The notes beneath the pieces are model-generated. The model saw only the letters and a list, made by a program, of their open reading frames with translations, made no database searches and had not been told where the DNA came from. From NCBI GenBank assembly GCA_008360975.2, contig CM039193.1:5570501-5634500 (forward strand): a DNA stretch of 64,000 bases, given 5' to 3'. Of the stretch, positions 50,925 through 64,000 are shown in pieces. The DNA comes from Lichenostomus cassidix. Taxonomy: Eukaryota; Chordata; Aves; Passeriformes; Meliphagidae. Both the position numbers and the translations under genes were made by a program. How positions within the stretch are numbered: the first letter of the stretch is position 1; each line of letters starts with the position of its first letter.

Positions 50925-53163
50925 TGATAGAGACATTCTGGTCAGCTTTAGACACACACAACATATTCCAAAGTTTTCCTTAAGACTCATACCACGCTTC
51001 ATTCATGGTAAAGCATTAGATTGATCCTTTCCTACAGAATTAATTTGCTAGGCAAGCAAGGGCCCTGCAGGTGGGTGCAACAACGTGGCTGCTGCCACAA
51101 AGCTCCAGCTTTGCTGAAAAAGCCAGGCTTGGATTTTAGACATTCACCTGCCACTGTGGCTTCGGGTAGGGGTTAAGTTTGTGTGCACATAATTTCATAG
51201 AATGAGGATCCTGAAGTGTGGGAGTTATAAGCCTCTCATCTCTCTAGAAAATGCCCATTTATCAGCACTCAAACTTTTAAGCAGAGCTCGTCTCCAGTTG
51301 GCTCCAGGGATACTTAAAGCAGTGATGGGACTGGTGGCAAAACACTGCAGACACCACAGGTCTCTGCCAGATTTTTAGCCTTCCTTGGGGCCATCCTGAC
51401 TCAGAAACACAATGTAGTTCCCAGACATAAAGGTATCACCAAGTGCAGAGCAGCCCAGGTGAATGCTGAACATCTGAAGTGGCAAACCGAGCATCTAACT
51501 GGGAAATCCATGTGTGCCAAAAGAAAGTACAGGAATTCACTGGAGACTGCAGAGAGACAGTAACTCAAGTGGTCATTTGTGGGTAACACAGTACAAGGTT
51601 TAAGTTTCATTTTCACAAAGGCACCAAGAAAAAAATTCTGTTATCCAGTTACATTCCTACAAGTTTACCGGACAACAATATCCAAAAGTCATTACAAACA
51701 GATCTAACTCGGTGTGCTCTTCAATTCTCAGGGTCAAAAATAACAAGTGACCCCAATCTGTCAAGAAAATAAGAACTGTCAAGTTTTTTGATAGTTCAGC
51801 ATAAATATTTATGGAACTTCATGCTTCATAACACTCCATGTCCTTATATTAGCTTTTTATTCCTTAAAAATATGGAGGCAGGAGGAAAGCTTTAAAAAGG
51901 CTGGGATGAAAACAATCTAGTCAATCAAGACCAGACAAAGAGCACAGCGTGGCTTCCTGACATCTGGGGTGCTGCAGTTTTGGCAGGAGAAGGGTGGCTA
52001 CAAAGTAATGTCTCCATTTCCCCCAGACTACTTGGGGTGCATTTCATTTCAAATTAACTTTGATGTTTCTCCCATTTGAATTTGCGCTTACAAGGGAGCC
52101 TGTGGCTGCACAAGAACAAAAACAATGATTACATTGTGTTGTTCTGAAAGGAAATAAAGGCTCATGTCACCCGGGCAGTGCTGTTCAGATTGGCTCCATA
52201 GGGCACTTGTGGGATTGAAAAAGCCACGAGCTGCAGCTGCCAACATCAGACTGCACGGTGACATTTTCGCTGTGCACCTGAACTTCCAAGGTGTTGCCTT
52301 GTTTGTTCCTACACATGCACCTTCCTATCAATAACAACCCCAGCAGCCTTTTGATGTGGAGAACAGGTCTCTAAAGGGAAGTATGCAAGATTAAGTTCAC
52401 ACATATCTTATTAAAAGAGTAACAGCCTGGACGGGTGCGTGCGGAAAAATCTCAACTCTCAGTCACTGCAGCACCTTCCAGGTAAGGCTGCCAAAGGTGA
52501 AAGAACACAATGCACATCTCCAGGCTTGGCTTTCTTAGATAAGGACATTCAAGCAGCACCAGTATAATTCTGCACCAAGAGAATCCACACTTCCATTTTC
52601 AGACCTGAAAGCTGTAAGTAAACAGCTTAGGAATAGGAAATGTAGAGGAATAAAAAAATTAGGAATGGTGAAAGACAAGGCTGAGCAGCCACCCCACAGT
52701 ACCTGCCCATGTTCACACTTCTACCTGCATCCACCAAGTAAAAGGCTCAAGCATTTTTAAATTTAAGCTTTAGGAAAACCTAGTTTTACAGACACAAGCA
52801 AAGCTATTATTAGTTTACTGAGCAGGTGTGCAGAAGTGACAATATTAGCACCTATTACCTTCCCAGCTTTTTAATGCTATGACTCCTGAGCAAGACGGTG
52901 CTGAATTTCAAAATCCTTGTCTCAAATCATTACCAGGTCAAAGGGTGACTGCAGTATTCAGACAAAAACCCAAGTGCATTTTTAATTTACTGACTTGCAT
53001 TAACCAGTCAGGGACAGAAGCTAAAAACAAGTCTACTTCATTAACATTTATCTATGTATTGCTAAGACAGTGTATGTTCTAATTAAATTAAGGTAATTTC
53101 TTTCCTCTGCCAGTTCAGAGAAAAGCATTTTAACCTTTGGATACTTCTTACATGAATCAACGC

Positions 53164-53177
53164 TGCCATCTCCTGGT
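53164..53177 (-). promoter_or_regulatory. CTCF-like motif
   Basis: TGCCATCTCCTGGT matches the reverse complement of the CTCF core at all but one position, and is followed by GG. It has the same orientation as the other two. Confidence 0.3.
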
Positions 53178-56100
53178 GGGATTTATGCTGGAACCAGATT
53201 TTCCTGGCTGTTCTGACCGATGGTGAAGAATGACCAGTCCAAAGGAAGTCTCCAAAGTGCCATGAAACTTTATATACACCAATTTAAATGGTTTGTTTCT
53301 GTATAAATGTGGCTATAACTAACAGAAGATAAGATCTGCTGCAAGCAGCACCAAGAACCTGCCCAAAGCCTTTTCTGTTGGCTCATCTAAGTTTATTGGA
53401 AACACCTGATTTAGGTGTAACTTCTGCATAGGGGCCAAGCCCACCTAAAGCCAGAGCAGCTGCTCAGAATCAGGCAGATTCATAATTCAGCACAAGGGTA
53501 CCAAGCATTTTTCTCTAGACAGTAACACAAGATACATAATAAAAAAAGGACAAAGAGGGGATAGGGCTGCTTACACAGAGGTTCAGTGCAAACAAACAGA
53601 GACAATGCCAACATCTTCAGAAAAGAAAGCAACACTTCCTGGTCTTCAGTGCTGTATTATAATTCAAATATTAACACATCTTACTTGGATTAACAGCCTT
53701 TTGCTTTCACCCTTTATGCTCCAGGCAAAGCATTTTCCTCCCTGGCTGGATTTGTGGGGTTTGGTAGAGAATCAAAAATGACACAAATGTTCATTTTTAG
53801 GTATCTCCAGTACAGTCTGACCACTAACCTTGTGATCTGCCCACGAGGTGTATGCAGGAACATTTGGAAGAGCACAGAGCAGGTTTTATAATTGCTGTTA
53901 AAGGCTTAGGCTGGGTATTTAAACCAGGCTGGTGCACAGGTTTCCTCAGAACCAGGGACACAGCTGGTACAACACTGTCCCAGCTTTGCAGCTCTAAGGA
54001 GATGTTCACCATATAAATATAATTCATTACTTAAAACTAAAGGAACATACCTGGGTTTGGTTACTCTTAAATGGCATTTGCGTAAGTTTATTCTTAATCA
54101 AAAAAGAATCTAATTTATGACACTATGAAACTTTGTATCCAGAGAGCAGAGACTTTAGGCTAAACCTCACAGTACCTGTGCAAGATAATCACTAACCCAT
54201 TAGGGAGGAAAAGCTGCTGCACAAAAATGACAACCACAAAGAGGCTATGATTTATCAAAGGACATATGTTTAGGCTGCAGTCAATCTGCTAACAAAATCC
54301 TGATCTCTCACCCTATTTCTGAAGGTCAGAAGGATTGGCTGCTGCAACAGAAGGTAAAATAAGCAAGAAAAATAGAACAACTCTAAAACCCTGTTCAAAG
54401 AGAAGCAGCAATAAATTGGGGTTTGTGAGGTTTTTAAGTGTAGCCTGCATTAAACCTGGCCATACCCCTGCAAGACTAAAGCTACCTTGGAGCTCAAGTT
54501 TGCTTTGTTGCTGGTTTTCTGTTTGGTTGAGGGTTTTTTAATATAAAAAAATGCTGCTTCCTAAAGCAGGTTAATGTGTCGTAATCTGAACATCTCAGTT
54601 TCTATGTCAGATGCTCCCTTCTAAGTAGGAAGTTACTATTTTTAATATGAAACATGAAAAATGTTCTTTTACCTTTCTCAGCTAACTGAATTATTAAAAT
54701 AATAGGCGAGTTTAAAATTGAAAAATCTTAAATTGCACTGATTTCCTTTGGATCTGGAGAATAATGGGGAAATTTCCCTCTTGGTTCAAGTCAAAGAATT
54801 CAGGCACTGAATTCATCACTGCAGCTTTCCATGCCCCTGTAAATTTATGCTTGGTTCTTCAGATCTCCCTGGGATGCTCCTCTTCAACAGAAGGGAAAAA
54901 TGAATGCAATATTATGAGATTAGCAAAGTGTTTAATCCTCCAAATAACTGCTTCAAAACTGTGGTCACAGCCCCTGGGTTGGAAATGTTAGCTAGCAGGG
55001 AAGATGAGCTGTGAGCTGCAGATGAACTGCCTCACCCTTCCCACCACCAGGAAAATCAGCAGAAAAGCAGAGAATAATGAAATACCCACTTGTCTTTTGA
55101 TTTCATATACTCCTTGAACAGAGCACCTGAACTGCTGCAATCACAGAGCCACAACATTTCAAACACCAACAAACCTTCATCTAAATAACTGCTGCCCTTT
55201 TGACCAAGACAGGACAAAAATACGAGTTTCACTGGTCAGTAATTTGCCACAACTTGAGTTGTGAATGTGTCCTTCCTTGTCAGCAGGCTGTGCCACCTGC
55301 TAGAGCACAGAGAACACAGAATGGAAGTGTTAACTCCTATTTTAATGAGGGAATTGTCTCCAGGAATGACAGCAACTGCCCAGTAGATGTACTGTCCACG
55401 ATAAGTCTTTAAATGCCAACCTTAGGGAAAGTGTTCACCTTCAGCACAAAGCCTCAAAATGTGCTAAATCTTATTTCCCCCCCTCACTCTCATGCCCAGC
55501 ACAGTGAAATTCAGTCCTGTGTAAAGCTGCTGGGGTCATGGTGACTCCACTCCTAATTCAAGCCCCATGGAGAGAACAAGTTTTGACTAATGGGCTCTGG
55601 ATGGGAAACTTTAGCCATTGCCAAGCTCTTTGTCCCATCTTTTTCTCTGACTGACACAACAAGGCCTTCATTAATTTAACTGCAGCTCCCCTGTATGCTG
55701 GTAGGAAGCATTTCTTCAAAGAACAATCTCACCCAGCAAGATCCCTCAGATCTCAGCACCTCCCAGAGCTTAAAAACATATTATTTCAGAGATGAGACCA
55801 CTCACAGGGACCAAATGTCACAAGCATTTAGAAAACTGGAGTTTTTGCACAAACATTTTCAACTTCCTTCACATTCCCACCTTAGATGACTTTACCTGGA
55901 ATCTGCAGAGCTGTTTTGCAGATTTATTTCATCCTGTCCTTGTCAAATCTAAGTCTGCTCTGTTTTATTACTTTCCAGAGCTCCCTCCTTCCTGCTCCAG
56001 ACCATCATCTGCACCACCACACACTTGCTCCTTCACAATGGCCATCCTGGCTGAGCCTTTTCACCCCAGCTGGCTCCTCATCCATCATTTCAGGAGTCCT

Positions 56101-59100
56101 CTCAGGGCTACTGGGCTTCTGCCCCTCTCAGATTTCCTTCCCCACACATGGCTCTTCAATTGCCCAGATACATTCCCTAAAAATCCTGCTGTGGGTTTGC
56201 TGCCTACCTTTCCTTTAGCCATGTCAGATATATCTCAGATAACTTTTGTCCTCCAGCAGTGGGAATTTGTGCCAAGCTGCCTTCACAGCAAGGAGAAACT
56301 CTTACTCCAGTCACATCAGCTAACAGGCAGAGAAGAGGGAAAGTTTGTGAAGCTGACAATGGCTGACACTAAACATTTCCTTGCAGAAGCATTTCTCACT
56401 GCAGATGTTTTGAAAATTGGTGTGCCTTGCATAAATCAGTTGGTCTTTTAATGTTTAATCAATGTAGAGTTTAGTTTCCTTTTTAAAACTAGACCTAAAA
56501 CTTAGCAAAAGTGGCCTGCTGTTACACACCTCTTGTACTCCAGCCCAAACTGTCCCATAGATTTTGAAGTTCCTCAATCATAAGCAGTTGATTTAAACTC
56601 ATGCAGCAAAATCAGGCAGCTGAATAACTCGGAAAAAATCTTCCTTAACCTGCTTGACGCTTGAATCATAAATTACTACCACATTTAAACACAGAGATCC
56701 TTAAAACCTAAGAAAAGCAGACCCTTAATTCAATGTACAGAACCATCTGCGTGATCCAATCTATTCCGGCAACACTTTCACCATGAGAGTCTGTTAAACT
56801 TCTTTTAAAGGGCTTAAGAAACTCATCAAATCCACCAGCCAAACTGTTCTTTCAGCAAAAGTACCATGGTGCATCCCATCCAGCATAAAACTGTTGCCAA
56901 GGAGCCAAGTGGGGTCAGGCTGTGTTACAGGAGGACAGACGTTAATGAGATTCCAGGCAAGAGAACACAGGCAATATTTTCTGAAAACACATTAAGTCTC
57001 CTGTTGAAAGAAGACTAGTATTTTACAATTTGCTCAGTCCCTCGGGGTCACATTGGCCCAGAACACGGAAATTTCAACTACATTGTATTTTATTAAGTAT
57101 TTTCCTTTAATTGATCCCTTACTCTTTCCTTCAGCCTTTTCACTTAAAGAATTATGGGCTGGTCCACATATGGAGCTATTCATAGTCATTCCTGACAAAC
57201 CCTGCATAGAACATTAGTCTAAAGTAAGTTTATTCCAAAGTGTCTCAAACATTTCCAAAGCTGACTCTGGTACAGCAAGTCAGGAAATCCATCAGGAAAT
57301 ACTTTAAAGTTCCTTATTTCTCACTTACAACTTTTTAATCCAAATTAGCTTTCCCCTGTAGAACCTCTGAGCTACAAACATTTCTATATCAACTGAATAT
57401 CAGCCCTGTGATCAAAAGACATGACAACCATCAAGCTTTATTGCAAAGCAGCACATCCTCCAAGCCCTGAACTGAGTAGGTAACACAGAGCAGTGTGGGG
57501 AGAGCAGCTGATGGAGAAGATGCACTAGGTGCAGGTAGCATGGAGCATACAAGAGAAGATCAGCATGGGTGGCTGGCTAGGTATTTGACAGTTCTTAATT
57601 TGCTGTTTCAGCCTCTAATTGTGTGATGGATTTGTTGGCAGCATTTGTGGACTCATGCCCCCCTTCATCTTTATTTACACCCAATTCCCAGCCACAGCTC
57701 TGAACTGAGTTTCTATCCACTCTAACTCTTGTTTTATCTCCACTACCTCTCAAAGGCAGCAGTCTCACCTTCTCAACCATCTCCTAACCACTGCTTCTGC
57801 ATAAGGATTTGGCAAAAATCCAACAGCATCTGTATTTCAGACCTGACCTCACATAGATTAATTTATGAATATTTCAAATCCCACCACAATTAAGTCAAAA
57901 GACCACCTACATTGCTGCACTCCCCACCACTGCTCATCTTGCCAGGGTTGGAGTGTTCCCCTTCTCAAAGCCTGTGTGCAGCCAGATTTGCACAGCACAA
58001 AAGGCACAGTCACAGCAAAAATGACAGGCACTGATCAATGAAAATAGAAAAAAGTTTAAATACTTTAGAAAAGGTTCCATCACACTTTGACAGCTGTCAT
58101 TTGGACACTGCTTTGAATGCTATGATCTGCCAGCACATACCACACTGGCTGAGAGGAAATAGGATGCAAAGCAGATAATGCAGAATGTTTTATCCATTTA
58201 TTAGTTCAGTTTTTAGAAAAGGGATAGTTAAATATTCAAAGCCATAAGCCCAAAGTCTAGACACTTATAAGCACTTTATTGTTTTTTTGTTGAATTAAAA
58301 TCAGCTCTCCCTAGAGTGTCCAACTTGCCTGTTGAACTGAAAAGTCACATCTTCCAACATGCAAGTTTTGGAGTTTGAAATACCTAAAGACTTCATGTCT
58401 GATGTGTGTGGCTGTTTCATCTCTGTTAGATTGGCCTCCTGCAAGCTGATCTTCCAGAGCTTACCATGCTGCAAAGCCCCAGCCAACTATCCTGCTGGAG
58501 ATTTTCATTCCATTACTCTGCGGATTTGTCTGACTCATGCTTCTGCCTTTTCCTCAGAACATGCATTAATAGCAACTTTCTTCTCTGACCTAGCCAGTTA
58601 CTCTCATGGAATTCATACCAATACACTTTTGGAGATTCCTGCTCTTCTATTAAACTGAAACTAGTTAACTGTTTCAAACAATACTGCCAGGGCAGAGGGA
58701 AGAAGGGGCTGATTTGTGGACAGAGATAGACAAGACAGTGCTGTCCATCATGTCTAAAATGCCTCTTTTTATGCAGAAACCACCCCTCACAAGCATAAAA
58801 TAAAGCAAAACATACACTTTCCTCCTTTATTTGCATTAAAAGCACACTTAAAATGTCATTCTACAGAATCATGATTTATAAACTGTAAACTTGCTTGCAT
58901 TTGAGTTTGCTTCTTCTAAGAAACAAGTTCATACTGGTAGAGAAAGGTAACTGAACTCCCCAGAAAGATAATTCCTGCATTAAGAAGTTTTCCTATTTGC
59001 CACATCCCAACAGCAGATAAAAAAATTCCAAAGTTATTAATATGAAGGGTCAGATGCTAATCACAGATGAACCACACACTTTGCTCTTATCACAGAAGTA

Positions 59101-59689
59101 CCTCAAGTGCTAACACACTGGAATACACAAGCGAGCTTGGAATTTCACCTTGAAAGACCTGTCCTCACCTTGCCCTGTGGAGTCACATGATTCCCTTCTC
59201 CCACTGAAGTGACAAATTTCTGAATTTTTCAAATCTCCAGCTTTCTAATCCTAAAGTATTCTAGAAACTTAAACAAGGACAAAGGCAGTCAATGACTTCA
59301 GCTGGTGATCTACTTCCAAAGCATGGTCATTACCAGCAGCTGCCAAGAGAACAGGACATCTCCCTCCCATCCTGGTCCTCAGTCCTCCCCCACACTTCCT
59401 CTCTGAAAGTCAAGGTAGTTTGCTTTCTTGCAAAGTAGGGGAAAAATCCAACAGACAATGTCATAAAAAAAGCCAATCAAGAACAACAGGTCAGAAAGAT
59501 AAGAGTGAACCCAATATTTACAAGCAACAGCCCAAGACTTTCACTAAGCATCTTGCAAAGCTCAGATCGTAACCATAACAAAATCCAAATATTAGATGGG
59601 AAAGGCTGTTGTCAGCTCCCTTCTCTGGAACGTGAGCCAAACGACTTTATTCTCACCTCCATGGAAAAGCCAGTGGGATGTGAAATTAT

Positions 59690-59727
59690 CTGTGCTGAAT
59701 CCAAATTAGCTGTGCTGAATCCAGCCA
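59690..59727. repeat. Two-copy 20-bp direct repeat
   Basis: CTGTGCTGAATCCA occurs twice, starting exactly 20 bp apart, a simple tandem duplication. Confidence 0.9.
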
Positions 59728-62297
59728 CTTTGGCAGCCCTGAAGGAAACCTCATGGGTCAAACTGGGACAATCTTAAATTTGTCCCATAAAACCACATTG
59801 CAGGAGGTTGGTGGGAGAGGCTCAGAGGGGGAATTCTATTTAGCAAAGTTTCTTGTAATTAGTACACACACACTCATATTAAACTGACATTAAAAGATCT
59901 GTACAAATCAATCTGGAGCTGTACAATAAACTCTGGGCCTGTAAGGAACACCTGGTTACTACTTAAAATGGGCACTAGGAGGTTAAAAATGCTGCTCCTT
60001 CTCAGAGTTACTTATACCGCCTCAGAATATTAAAAGTAAAATTTCTGAACATCTGGTTTTCCTTTCCACTCCCTATGATATCATGTTTTCCAAGCACATT
60101 TGGCAGCTCACTGTAAAGATACAGGCAGACTAAACACACAGGGCAAAGCAGAGTCAAGATGAAAAATTCCAAAATCCTGGATGCTGTAAGTGTGTTTCCT
60201 ATCTCCAGATTTCAGTTACACGAGTGGTATAATAAGGGTTTTTCCCCCGTTGGCAACTCATGTATTCTTCAACCTTCTCCTTCCTTGATGAGATGAGATG
60301 AGGTACCATGTATCTGCCCTCTAGAGTTTTGGATGTGCCTTTGTAAGCAGTTTTTCTTGTATTATGGGATATTCAGAGACCTTATACAGCGAGATTCAGT
60401 TATAGGAAAAAATAATTATGCTTAACAGAGTCAGATTTTGTATGTACTTTTCTTTATCTCGCTCTGGGAGATGAGATTAGCTTTCTATATTCCTCCTGCC
60501 TAAAAGGAAAAAAAATCTCAAAACACTGCTACAACCCCTGCCTTTTTATTGCCTGGCTTTGTGTCTCCCAGCCTGGAACTGGAAAAAAATGACCAAACCA
60601 GTTCCAGGGGACTGTTTCTCCCATGAATCTCCAGAGACTGTAAACAATACAGGAGTGGCTGTTCTAAAGCTAAAAGTTCCCATTTGACTGATTTCTCACA
60701 TATATTTTATCATATCTTTAATCAACCTTTGTATCTCCTCCTCTTTACCTATTTTATTATTTTTTTGCAGGTCGTTTTCAAAATACAGATTAGTCAGCAC
60801 AAACACACGTTGCAATTTTGCACATACTCACATTTTATTGATGCACAAGAAGGAATCTGCCTCATTAATGCTCACCAGTGAAGGAACAGCAAATTAGCAA
60901 AAGCTAGTAAAAAGCAGGAAAATGAGGTGGAAAATGTCTGTTACAACATCATAGCTCCCACACCATAAAACCACTTTGCCATTTCAGTGGCCATCACTGT
61001 ACATCTCTCTGGCCTTAGAGCAGCCAGAGCCAAGAAAGTGAGACAGCCCTGAGCAACTCATTTAACTGTGCTGCACCCTCTCTGCCAGCCCCAAGATGAA
61101 ACAGCAAGTGCCTGAGTTGTAAAGGTCACCAGTGTGGGGAAAAATGGCAACAGGTTCTGTTGGAAGGAGTCATCTGTAGCCAACTGGTCTTTGGCTACTG
61201 CTGATTAAATTACCCAGCTGTAATTTCCTCTCAGCATATACATTTATATATATAAATAACCTATTCCACGGAGAAGAGACTTTTCCTTCTGGTGGATTTT
61301 ATTGCAAAGTGCTGGCACCTTTTCATGAGCCTAACTGTCACTTTGCTTGATTCTCCAACAGCACTTGGGGAGCTCAAAACACCTCCTGGATCTGCTGTTC
61401 CATTACACAAACAAGGAGTTTTTGGGTTGTGCATTGCCATGGTGGTAAATAACCTCTTGCTGATTTCTAACAGCCTTTAGAGAATTCTCATGGAAATAAG
61501 TTCTGTCCTTAAGTTAGAAGTCATAACCTGACAGCACAGGCTCTAATCAAGCTCAGAAAGAATCCACCTGAGGCAGCAACACAAATCTCACCCAGCCCTA
61601 CATCTATCACCTCCTATCTACCACTACCAGAGTGGTAATAGGTGCTGCTCTCACCTATCTTCATGTGCTTGGTATGTTAAATTAAGTTTCTTAGCTAAAT
61701 CTCATTCAATCTAATCAGTAACATTTCCACAGAAGAATAAAGATTACTTGGGTGTCAAAGTTGATCCCACAGAGAGCAGGGAGAGCTGAGCTGCTTCCCA
61801 TGGGAAGCAGCCAGGCTGTGCTGCTGTGGTAGAGAGGCACCTGGTGTTAAGCTGAAATAAATGGCATCTCCACACTCCTGGTAGCTTGGGACCAACATAC
61901 ACCTAAGCTAAACCCCCATCGGAAAAAAAAGAAAAAATCACATAATAAAAGCAGAATACAGAACCACAGACACAACAGATTTTTCTGCCCCATGCCATCA
62001 GCTAAGTTTAAGTTTCAAAAGAGCCAGAAAAGCCTACTTCATACAGCCCATCTCCTTACCCCAAACCTGCAGAGACAATGTGCAGAGCCAGGACACACCG
62101 TGTGTGACAAAACCAGGAGAGAAGGGGTGGCCAGCACTGGCAGGAACAGCATGGGATGCTCAGAGCTCAACACCAGAGCCAAGGCACTGTGCCAACAGTG
62201 AAAAATGGGGCTGGGGTAAGAACTGTCACAAGATATGACACCAGACCTCAGTTTCCTCTCCTCCCATGGACACACAGGACATGAAGTTCCTTCTTAC

Positions 62298-62407
62298 CAC
62301 TTCCCCGAGGGAGGCAGCCACCATGTGTGTTGCAGGGGACAAGTAAGATGAAGATCCATGGGGCAGCAGGGATTTCACATTCTCGTAGGTGATAAAAAAA
62401 GCAGCAG
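62298..62407 (-). CDS. SLC25A26: SLC25A26 exon a: end of helix 2, loop, and first part of helix 3
   Basis: This 110-nt internal exon finishes a split alanine codon with CT and then has 36 codons. The peptide starts [11 protein letters not shown] and ends [10 protein letters not shown]. Human SLC25A26 has [11 protein letters not shown] and HMLAASAGEV at residues 65-100, with the same length. It codes for the end of transmembrane helix 2, the cytosolic-side loop (with the conserved SSSYL) and the start of helix 3. The acceptor reads TTGCATTTCAG/CT and has only a modest pyrimidine tract. The donor GTG/GTAAGA is strong. The preceding intron is phase 1 and the following one phase 0. I looked for the preceding exon in 62408-64000 and did not find it, so it probably lies beyond the window. 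Confidence 0.96.
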
Positions 62408-64000
62408 CTGAAATGCAAGAATACATGCAATCATTTCACTGTTCATCACAGAGCTAGCACAGAAAACATTGAGAGGTGGATTTTGACGCTGATTGTTCTG
62501 CAACTGTAGTTAAAACCAGGATATTTTAGCACCAAAACAGTGTGACAGTATCAACAAAATCTGAGGGAAAATTACTTCAGAATTTTTTGCTTTTGGCTAC
62601 CTCCTGGCAAACCTCCCATTAATATCAAAGGTGTCAGGACTCCAGGCCACATTTAGTACTGAGCTACAGCAAGATGTGTTAATTAGTCATGAACGCTCAG
62701 CACATTTTGAAAAACTAATATCTTCCATATCCATAGATTGAGTAGAGGGAAGGTCTCTTGGTTCAATTGAATGGATGGTCCTTTTTTTGAGGGGGGGGAA
62801 GGAAGGGAACAACAATAAAATCACTTGATTACTTGAAAAGAAAAATAAACAAACCCAAAAAGCATCAATTCAATACAGTTTTGCTATCCTGCAATGTGCA
62901 AAACTGTTTCAGTAGCAGTTTATTAATAACTTCTTCCTAGCTATTGTCAGTTAAATATTTTGGATTTAGCTCAATTAATTTTTTTCCAAAGCTTCTGAAG
63001 AATTTTTAGAAGTCTTGTGCAGTGAACAAGAAACACACAAAACTAAACTGAGCACAGCAACATGAGCTGTGTTTATTCACTGCAACAGTCAACTACAAAG
63101 GCACTTACACCTTAAGGGTTATTCCTTCACCTAAAGATAATTTCAGTTTTCAGTCATAGGTTGGAAAGATAAAACCCCAGTACAGATTTTGGAGATGTAA
63201 ATACTGAAAAAAATGACATGTCTTGCGGGGGAACAGATTTTAATTGTAAAGAAGGGCCGTGTGAATTGCCTTCTGCTAATCAAAAGATGCTTATCACCTC
63301 AAAAGGAGATAACACAGCAGCCAAGATAAAGAACTGAATTTTTTTATATCACCTTATGAAGGACATCAAACATCTGAAGGTGTCAGTGGATTTGTCAGCA
63401 AAGTTCTCCTAACATTTACATCTGACAGCACAGATTGCTGTTTTTTCATCCCTCTCTACAAAGACAAAATGGACAAAGGCATCAGCAATTTCAGATGCCT
63501 TTTCTCTGCAGGGACTACAAGCATCTACTTTTTAAAAGCCTCAGTTTCATAAGTACTCCTGATGTCTTGACAATTGAAGTGTTGTTGTTTCAAGGAGATG
63601 GGCAAAGCATCCCCAGGGCAATTAACTCAAACAGTTCCAGTGCTCAAGCACTTGGAAATTCCATTCATTTCCAATGCCAAGAAAGAGTGGGTCATGACAA
63701 AAGTGTCCAGGGCAAGCAAGACTCAAGCCCTCCTTGGCACCAGAAATGCTTTAGGGTGCCGCTAAAATTAAGGACAGGCACACTTCCAAGGAATTAGGGC
63801 TGCTTTTCAGAGCAAACATTCAGCAGCCTTCACTCCAGACTTGCTCATTTGTTCAGTGCTGTACAGTTCTAGAAACTGCTCTTCACAGCTGGACATGGAC
63901 TCACAGAATGAAGCCACAGACATGAATGCTCTCTGTGACATAAATCACCACTTAAAGAAGACAAAGCATAATCCAAAGGAAATTTACCATTTGGAAAGGA
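62408..64000 (-). other. SLC25A26: SLC25A26 intron upstream of exon a (partial)
   Basis: This is the 3' part, in transcript sense, of a phase-1 intron. I looked for the preceding exon (the human equivalent encodes the region around FHGIYAGVPSAAIGSFPN) and found no match. The sequence is AT-rich, with a G-run near 62791-62798 and no recognised repeat. Confidence 0.8.

Larger units (their letters stand above)
50517..62297 (-). other. SLC25A26: SLC25A26 intron between exons a and b (11,781 bp)
   Basis: This is a complete phase-0 intron. It holds two CTCF-like motifs (50911-50924 and 53164-53177), a pyrimidine-rich stretch with a 219-codon open frame on the + strand (55792-56451), and a two-copy 20-bp repeat at 59690-59727. 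No transposon was recognised with confidence. Confidence 0.85.
1402..62407 (-). other. SLC25A26: SLC25A26 gene body (partial): five consecutive internal exons and four complete introns
   Basis: This span is the middle of the gene for the mitochondrial S-adenosylmethionine carrier. The carrier sits in the inner membrane and exchanges cytosolic SAM for matrix S-adenosylhomocysteine, supplying methyl groups for mitochondrial RNA and protein methylation and for cofactor synthesis. Five minus-strand exons of 110, 105, 48, 45 and 70 nt splice at AG/GT borders into one open frame. The intron phases are 1, 0, 0, 0, 0 and 1 in transcript order. The introns between them are 11781, 1219, 36750 and 10878 bp. 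The joined protein aligns without gaps to human SLC25A26 as I recall it. First and last exons are outside the window, so the promoter and both gene ends are not seen. In human the neighbours are MAGI1 and LRIG1, and neither is recognisable here. Confidence 0.95.

Noticed and set aside
63160..63185. CATAGGTTGGAAAGAT resembling a CR1 terminus
   Set aside because: The match ends at once; no CR1 body follows.
62408..64000. Search for the preceding SLC25A26 exon
   Set aside because: No match to the expected peptide was found on the minus strand.

Overview
The window is vertebrate nuclear DNA, most likely from a bird. It is AT-rich and CpG-poor, with no CpG island that I can see. Its recognisable repeats are CR1 LINE tails and one solo LTR of a type common in bird genomes. 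There are no operons, CRISPR arrays, tRNA or rRNA genes. I cannot name the species, and CR1 alone would also allow another sauropsid.

One gene explains all the coding sequence I can support: SLC25A26, the mitochondrial S-adenosylmethionine (SAM) carrier, read on the minus strand. Five consecutive internal exons are present. In transcript order they lie at 62407-62298, 50516-50412, 49192-49145, 12394-12350 and 1471-1402. Joined, they give 126 complete codons in one uninterrupted frame. By my recollection of the human 274-residue protein these match residues 65 to about 190 with no insertion or deletion. The segment runs from the end of transmembrane helix 2, through the second carrier signature, to the start of helix 5. 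The first exon(s) lie beyond 64000 and the last exons below position 1, so no promoter, start codon, stop codon or poly(A) site is visible.

Layout on the + strand: 1-1401 is the start of a downstream intron. Then come exon e, a 10.9 kb intron with an old CR1 relic (3555-3822), and exon d (45 nt). A 36.75 kb intron follows, holding a CR1 tail (19921-20424), a solo ERV LTR (about 22903-23444), a short CR1 scrap (25376-25465), a MIR-like SINE relic (about 30080-30138) and a 4 x 20 bp minisatellite (41588-41668). Next are exon c (48 nt), a 1.2 kb intron, exon b (105 nt), an 11.8 kb intron, exon a (110 nt), and intron to the window end.

I found no previously undescribed system. The points most worth a second look are the small phase-0 exons next to a very large intron, the U-rich tract behind the weak donor of the 48-nt exon, three CTCF-like motifs in one orientation, a perfect hairpin, the minisatellite, and one 219-codon intronic open frame of unknown meaning.
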